The position numbers were made by a program, and so were the translations under genes. Shown piece by piece: positions 5,556-8,617 of a stretch of 8,617 nt of DNA (position 1 is its first letter; each line of letters begins with the position of its first letter). The notes below the pieces were generated by a model that searched no databases, was not told where the DNA came from, and saw only the letters and a list, made by a program, of their open reading frames with translations. The stretch spans positions 1 through 8,617 of the forward strand of contig CACXFW010000255.1 of NCBI GenBank assembly GCA_902767065.1, given 5' to 3'. The stretch comes from an uncultured Lachnospiraceae bacterium. GTDB lineage: Bacteria > Bacillota > Clostridia > Lachnospirales > Lachnospiraceae.

Positions 5556-6722
5556 ATGAGTGAATTGATCAGGGTCAGCGGAAAAACGCTGGAGGACGCG
5601 ATTACCAACGCGACCATCCGGCTGGGCGTGACCAGTGATAAGATTGTATATACCGTGATCGAGCATGAATCAAAGGGATTTCTGGGAATCGGTCAGAAGG
5701 ATGCCGTGATTGAAGTCCGCGCGAAGGACGAAGCGGATTTTGAAGCGGAGCGTCTCAAGGAGAAGGCGGAAAAGGACGCAAAAAGAGCCGCCGAAGAGGC
5801 AAGAAAGGCTGCCGAAGAGATCAGGAAGGCTGCGGAAAAGGCTGCGGAAGAATCGAAAGTCTCTTCCGGGGAAGCATCCGGGATCAATGCGGAGCATTCA
5901 TTTGAACAGAACAAAGAGGCTGATGAAGATAGTTTTCCGGGCAATGTCATGGATCCGGAAGAACAGCTTCAGAAGAATCCTTCCAAAGAAGCAGATGCCT
6001 CTTCAGAAGAATCTGTCAGGCCGGAAACTGTCTCCCGCAGGAGGGAGAGGGAGATCAGGCCGCTTGAGAATCCTCAGGAGGCGATTGACAAGGCGGAAGG
6101 ATTTCTCAGGGATGTATACAGTGCGATGGGAATGGATGTCGAGCTGGTCAGCAATTATGACGGAGAAGTCCTGAATGTCCAGATGAACGGCGATGACATG
6201 GGCATTCTGATCGGAAAGAGGGGACAGACGCTGGATTCTTTACAGTATCTGGTGAGCCTGGTCGTGAACAAAGGAAGCTCCACCTATGTCCGTGTCAAGC
6301 TGGATACGGAAAACTACCGCGAAAGACGCAAGGCGACTCTTGAAAACCTCGCGAAGAACATTTCCGTAAAGGTAAGGAAGACCAGACAGAGTGTTTATCT
6401 GGAGCCGATGAATCCTTATGAGAGACGGATTATTCATTCCGCTCTGCAGGATGACCCGTTTGTAACGACCCACAGCGAAGGGGAAGAGCCGGACCGCAAG
6501 GTGGTTGTCAGTCTGAGGGCGGACGCGGATCTGGAGGCGCTTGACCGCAAGTATGGAGAGAGGCGCTATCGCGGCCGCGGCGGATACCGTTCCCAGAGAA
6601 AGGGAAACGGCAGCCGCAGAGGCTACAGACGCCGTGAGGATGACAATTACATGGAGAAGTCGGATAAGATGGAACCGGTTCAGATACCGGATACCGGAAG
6701 CGCGGATTCCTCCGGAGAGTAA
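5556..6722 (+). CDS. jag: RNA-binding protein Jag (KhpB/EloR family)
   Basis: This cytoplasmic RNA-binding protein belongs to the KhpB/EloR group, which with KhpA affects cell elongation and division in streptococci. The 388 residues read as: Jag-N domain (about 1-54, including SKGFLGIGQKDAVIEV at 39-54), a charged Ala/Glu/Lys-rich linker (about 57-168), a KH domain (about 175-255) with the GKRG loop at 220-223, and an R3H domain (about 256-320) with ERRIIH at 289-294. An Arg/Gly-rich tail begins near 335 and ends in an acidic stretch. Bacillus Jag is roughly 200 residues; the excess is mostly the linker and tail. The linker is likely helical or coiled at 62-100 (KAAEE-like repeats). The start is supported by GGAGGT ten nt before the ATG. 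It follows yidC, as in most Firmicutes. Confidence 0.95.
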   Translation: MSELIRVSGKTLEDAITNATIRLGVTSDKIVYTVIEHESKGFLGIGQKDAVIEVRAKDEADFEAERLKEKAEKDAKRAAEEARKAAEEIRKAAEKAAEESKVSSGEASGINAEHSFEQNKEADEDSFPGNVMDPEEQLQKNPSKEADASSEESVRPETVSRRREREIRPLENPQEAIDKAEGFLRDVYSAMGMDVELVSNYDGEVLNVQMNGDDMGILIGKRGQTLDSLQYLVSLVVNKGSSTYVRVKLDTENYRERRKATLENLAKNISVKVRKTRQSVYLEPMNPYERRIIHSALQDDPFVTTHSEGEEPDRKVVVSLRADADLEALDRKYGERRYRGRGGYRSQRKGNGSRRGYRRREDDNYMEKSDKMEPVQIPDTGSADSSGE

Positions 6723-6780
6723 TCTTTGAAAAGACCGTTCTGATGGCCGGCGGAAATGATTCCCGTCAGTCAGAATGGAA

Positions 6781-6801
6781 ATGATGCGGCGGCCGCATCA
6801 T
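6781..6801. repeat. Perfect palindrome in the jag-mnmE gap
   Basis: ATGATGCGGC (6781-6790) and GCCGCATCAT (6792-6801) are exact reverse complements around a single G. As RNA this would be a tight hairpin; as DNA it resembles an operator-like dyad. It lies 11 nt before a second, terminator-like hairpin. The function is not known. Confidence 0.55.
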
Positions 6802-6812
6802 GATGACTTGAT

Positions 6813-6850
6813 ACCCGCGTCCTGTCGATTTGAGACGGGGCGCGGGTTTT
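6813..6850 (+). terminator. Terminator-like hairpin before mnmE
   Basis: A 14-bp stem pairs 6813-6826 (ACCCGCGTCCTGTC) with 6834-6847 (GACGGGGCGCGGGT), two of the pairs being G-U, around a 7-nt loop, and is followed by a short TTTT (6847-6850). It ends 25 nt before the mnmE start. It is probably the terminator of the yidC-jag transcript, or an attenuator for mnmE given how close it lies to the start codon. The U-run is short, so termination may be partial. Confidence 0.7.
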
Positions 6851-6874
6851 GGCATTGCAGCCGGGGAGAGGGGC

Positions 6875-8290
6875 ATGGCACAATATTATCTGGAACAGGA
6901 TACGATCGCGGCGATCTCGACCGCGGTCAGTGAGTCGGGAATCGGAATTATCCGGATCAGCGGTCCGAAGGCGATTGCTGCAGCGGATCTTCTATATCGG
7001 TCTCCGGGAGGAAAGAATCACTTATCCGACGCGGCAACGCATACCATTCATTATGGATATATCCAGGACAGTAAGGGAAATGTGATTGATGAAGTTCTGG
7101 TCAGCGTCATGCGTGCCCCGAGGACCTATACTGCCGAGGATACCGTGGAGATCAACTGCCATGGGTCAGTGATTGCCATGAAGAAGATTCTGGATACCGT
7201 TCTTCACTGCAGGGAGATTCCGGTACGCGCGGCTGAGCCTGGCGAATTTACGAAAAGGGCTTTTCTGAACGGAAGAATCGATCTTTCACGGGCCGAGGCG
7301 GTCATGGACCTGATCGGTGCGAAAAATGAATATGCGCTGCACAATTCTGTCAGCCAGATCAGGGGATCCCTGTATCAGAAGATTCAAAAGCTCAGGTCTG
7401 AGATCCTCTATGAAATCGCGCATATTGAAGCATCCCTGGATGACCCCGAGCATCTGGACTTTACGCCCCATCTTCCAGAATTTGAATCAGAGCTTGGAAA
7501 ATGGCAAAAGGAGATCTCCCATCTGATCCGGACCGCGGAGGACGGGCGCCTTGCGGTTGAAGGAATCAAGACCGTGATCGTGGGAAAACCGAACGCGGGA
7601 AAGAGTTCTCTTCTGAATCTTCTGGTCGGGGAGGACCGTGCGATCGTCACGGAGATCGCGGGAACCACGAGGGATCTTCTGACGGAGACGATTCACCTTC
7701 AGGGAATCACGCTTCTGGTTACGGATACGGCCGGGATCAGGGAGACAGAGGACAGGGTGGAACAGATCGGGGTTGAGAGGGCGGAAAATTCCCTGAAAGA
7801 GGCGGATCTTCTTCTTTGGATCGTGGATGCTTCCGTCCCCCTGGATCAGAATGACATTCGAATCGCGTCGATTTTGAAAGGCCGTCGCTTTGTCATTTTA
7901 CTGAATAAGACGGATCTGAAGGAGGTGACAGGGGAGGAAGATGTCCTGAAGCTTCTTGATCCTCAGGCGGACCAGATCATAATCCCCTTCTCCGCGCGGG
8001 AGGGAACCGGATATGAGGAACTGACGAAGACCCTGACAGATCTTTTCTTCCATGGAAAGCTGATCTTTAATGATGAGGTTGTCATCACAAACGCGCGGCA
8101 TAAGGCCCTGCTGGAGCAGACCCTGGAGAGCCTGATGCGTGTACAGGACAGCCTTCATCAGGGTATGAGCGAAGACTTTTTCTCGATCGATCTGATGAGC
8201 GCCTATGAGCTTATCGGAGCAATCATCGGGGAGGAAGTCGGGGAAGATCTGGTAGATGAGATCTTTTCAAGATTCTGCATGGGAAAGTGA
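6875..8290 (+). CDS. mnmE: tRNA uridine-5-carboxymethylaminomethyl(34) synthesis GTPase MnmE
   Basis: MnmE works with MnmG to place an (carboxymethyl)aminomethyl group on wobble uridine 34 of certain tRNAs, using a folate-derived carbon and GTP hydrolysis. The 471-residue protein is close to the family norm of about 455-460. The N-terminal folate-binding domain spans about 1-120, starting with DTIAAIST and including [17 protein letters not shown] (81-97). A helical domain holds a GTPase insert with G1 GKPNAGKS (237-244), G2 GTT (263-265), G3 DTAG (284-287), G4 NKTD (344-347) and G5 SAR (373-375). The C-terminal FCMGK (467-471) carries the catalytic cysteine C468. The ATG at 6875 is chosen because GGAG lies six nt upstream and [16 protein letters not shown] matches the family start; the upstream in-frame extension falls in the terminator hairpin. 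Confidence 0.98.
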   Translation: MAQYYLEQDTIAAISTAVSESGIGIIRISGPKAIAAADLLYRSPGGKNHLSDAATHTIHYGYIQDSKGNVIDEVLVSVMRAPRTYTAEDTVEINCHGSVIAMKKILDTVLHCREIPVRAAEPGEFTKRAFLNGRIDLSRAEAVMDLIGAKNEYALHNSVSQIRGSLYQKIQKLRSEILYEIAHIEASLDDPEHLDFTPHLPEFESELGKWQKEISHLIRTAEDGRLAVEGIKTVIVGKPNAGKSSLLNLLVGEDRAIVTEIAGTTRDLLTETIHLQGITLLVTDTAGIRETEDRVEQIGVERAENSLKEADLLLWIVDASVPLDQNDIRIASILKGRRFVILLNKTDLKEVTGEEDVLKLLDPQADQIIIPFSAREGTGYEELTKTLTDLFFHGKLIFNDEVVITNARHKALLEQTLESLMRVQDSLHQGMSEDFFSIDLMSAYELIGAIIGEEVGEDLVDEIFSRFCMGK

Positions 8291-8303
8291 GGAAAGCACA
8301 TCA

Positions 8304-8617
8304 ATGGCTCCATTTGTCCTTGAAGAATATGTGGATGTGGCGGTAGTCGGAGCGGGACACGCAGGCTGCGAAGCGGCGCTTGCCTGTGCAAGGCTTGGCC
8401 TGGAGACGGTCCTTTTTACCATGAGTGTCGAGGCGATTGCGATGATGCCTTGCAATCCGCATATCGGCGGAAGCTCCAAAGGCCATCTCGTCCGCGAGAT
8501 CGACGCGCTTGGCGGAGAGATGGCGAAGTGCATCGACCATACCTTCCTGCAGAGCAGGATGCTGAACCGGTCAAAGGGACCGGCGGTGCACTCTCTCAGG
8601 GCACAGGCTGACAAGGG
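8304..8617 (+). CDS. mnmG: tRNA uridine-5-carboxymethylaminomethyl(34) synthesis enzyme MnmG, 5' part
   Basis: Only the first 104 codons are in the window; the frame is open to the right edge. MnmG is the FAD-dependent partner of MnmE in wobble-uridine modification. Translation from the ATG at 8304 gives [18 protein letters not shown], then the dinucleotide-binding loop [10 protein letters not shown] (residues 16-25), [15 protein letters not shown] near 48-62, [10 protein letters not shown] near 65-74 and [14 protein letters not shown] at the edge, all landmarks of the family's N-terminal FAD domain. The full protein is normally about 620-640 residues. It starts 13 nt after the mnmE stop; GAGGA overlapping that stop serves as ribosome-binding site, so the two genes are surely co-transcribed. 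Confidence 0.97.
   Translation, partial: MAPFVLEEYVDVAVVGAGHAGCEAALACARLGLETVLFTMSVEAIAMMPCNPHIGGSSKGHLVREIDALGGEMAKCIDHTFLQSRMLNRSKGPAVHSLRAQADK

Noticed and set aside
5710..6174. 154-residue Arg/Lys-rich plus-strand frame inside jag
   Set aside because: Its composition is what the jag purine-rich linker gives in a shifted frame; no separate start signal is seen.
6808..6836. Possible mnmE promoter with TTGATA at 6808
   Set aside because: At 17-nt spacing the -10 would be TGAGAC, which is not acceptable, and it lies inside the terminator stem.

Overview
This window is the chromosomal replication-origin neighbourhood of a Firmicute, most likely a Clostridia member of the Lachnospiraceae type. 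That placement is an inference from protein character: the L34 sequence, a YidC with no lipobox and an enlarged loop, a long linker-bearing Jag, and the gene order rpmH-rnpA-yidD-yidC-jag-mnmE-mnmG. All are recognisable housekeeping genes. I see no phage, IS, CRISPR or defence genes.

Layout. Positions 1-105 lie beyond the dnaN stop and hold a long imperfect hairpin at the window edge. dnaN (106-1206) and dnaA (1620-3005) are on the minus strand, separated by about 410 nt with no gene but several near-consensus DnaA boxes. Between dnaA and rpmH (3006-3349) lie two perfect DnaA boxes and one single-mismatch box, an AT-rich stretch, candidate dnaA promoters reading left and a very good rpmH promoter reading right. 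From 3350 to the right edge everything is on the plus strand: rpmH, a strong hairpin terminator, rnpA, yidD (overlapping rnpA by 32 nt), yidC, jag, a second terminator-like hairpin, mnmE and a 5' fragment of mnmG.

How it works together. DnaA binding to the boxes on both sides of its own gene would open the origin, in a bipartite arrangement like that of Bacillus subtilis, and DnaN is the clamp for the resulting forks. Genes on both sides are transcribed away from the origin. The right arm combines ribosome and RNA-processing functions (L34, RNase P protein), membrane-protein insertion (YidD, YidC), an RNA-binding envelope/division regulator (Jag/KhpB) and the tRNA wobble-uridine modification pair MnmE-MnmG.

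The points most worth a second look are the 70-nt hairpin at the left edge, the DnaA-box clusters on both sides of dnaA, a DnaA box overlapping a candidate dnaA promoter, the replacement of the usual groove arginine in YidC by tyrosine, the altered RNR motif in RnpA, and the hairpins before yidC and mnmE. I found no convincing new system.
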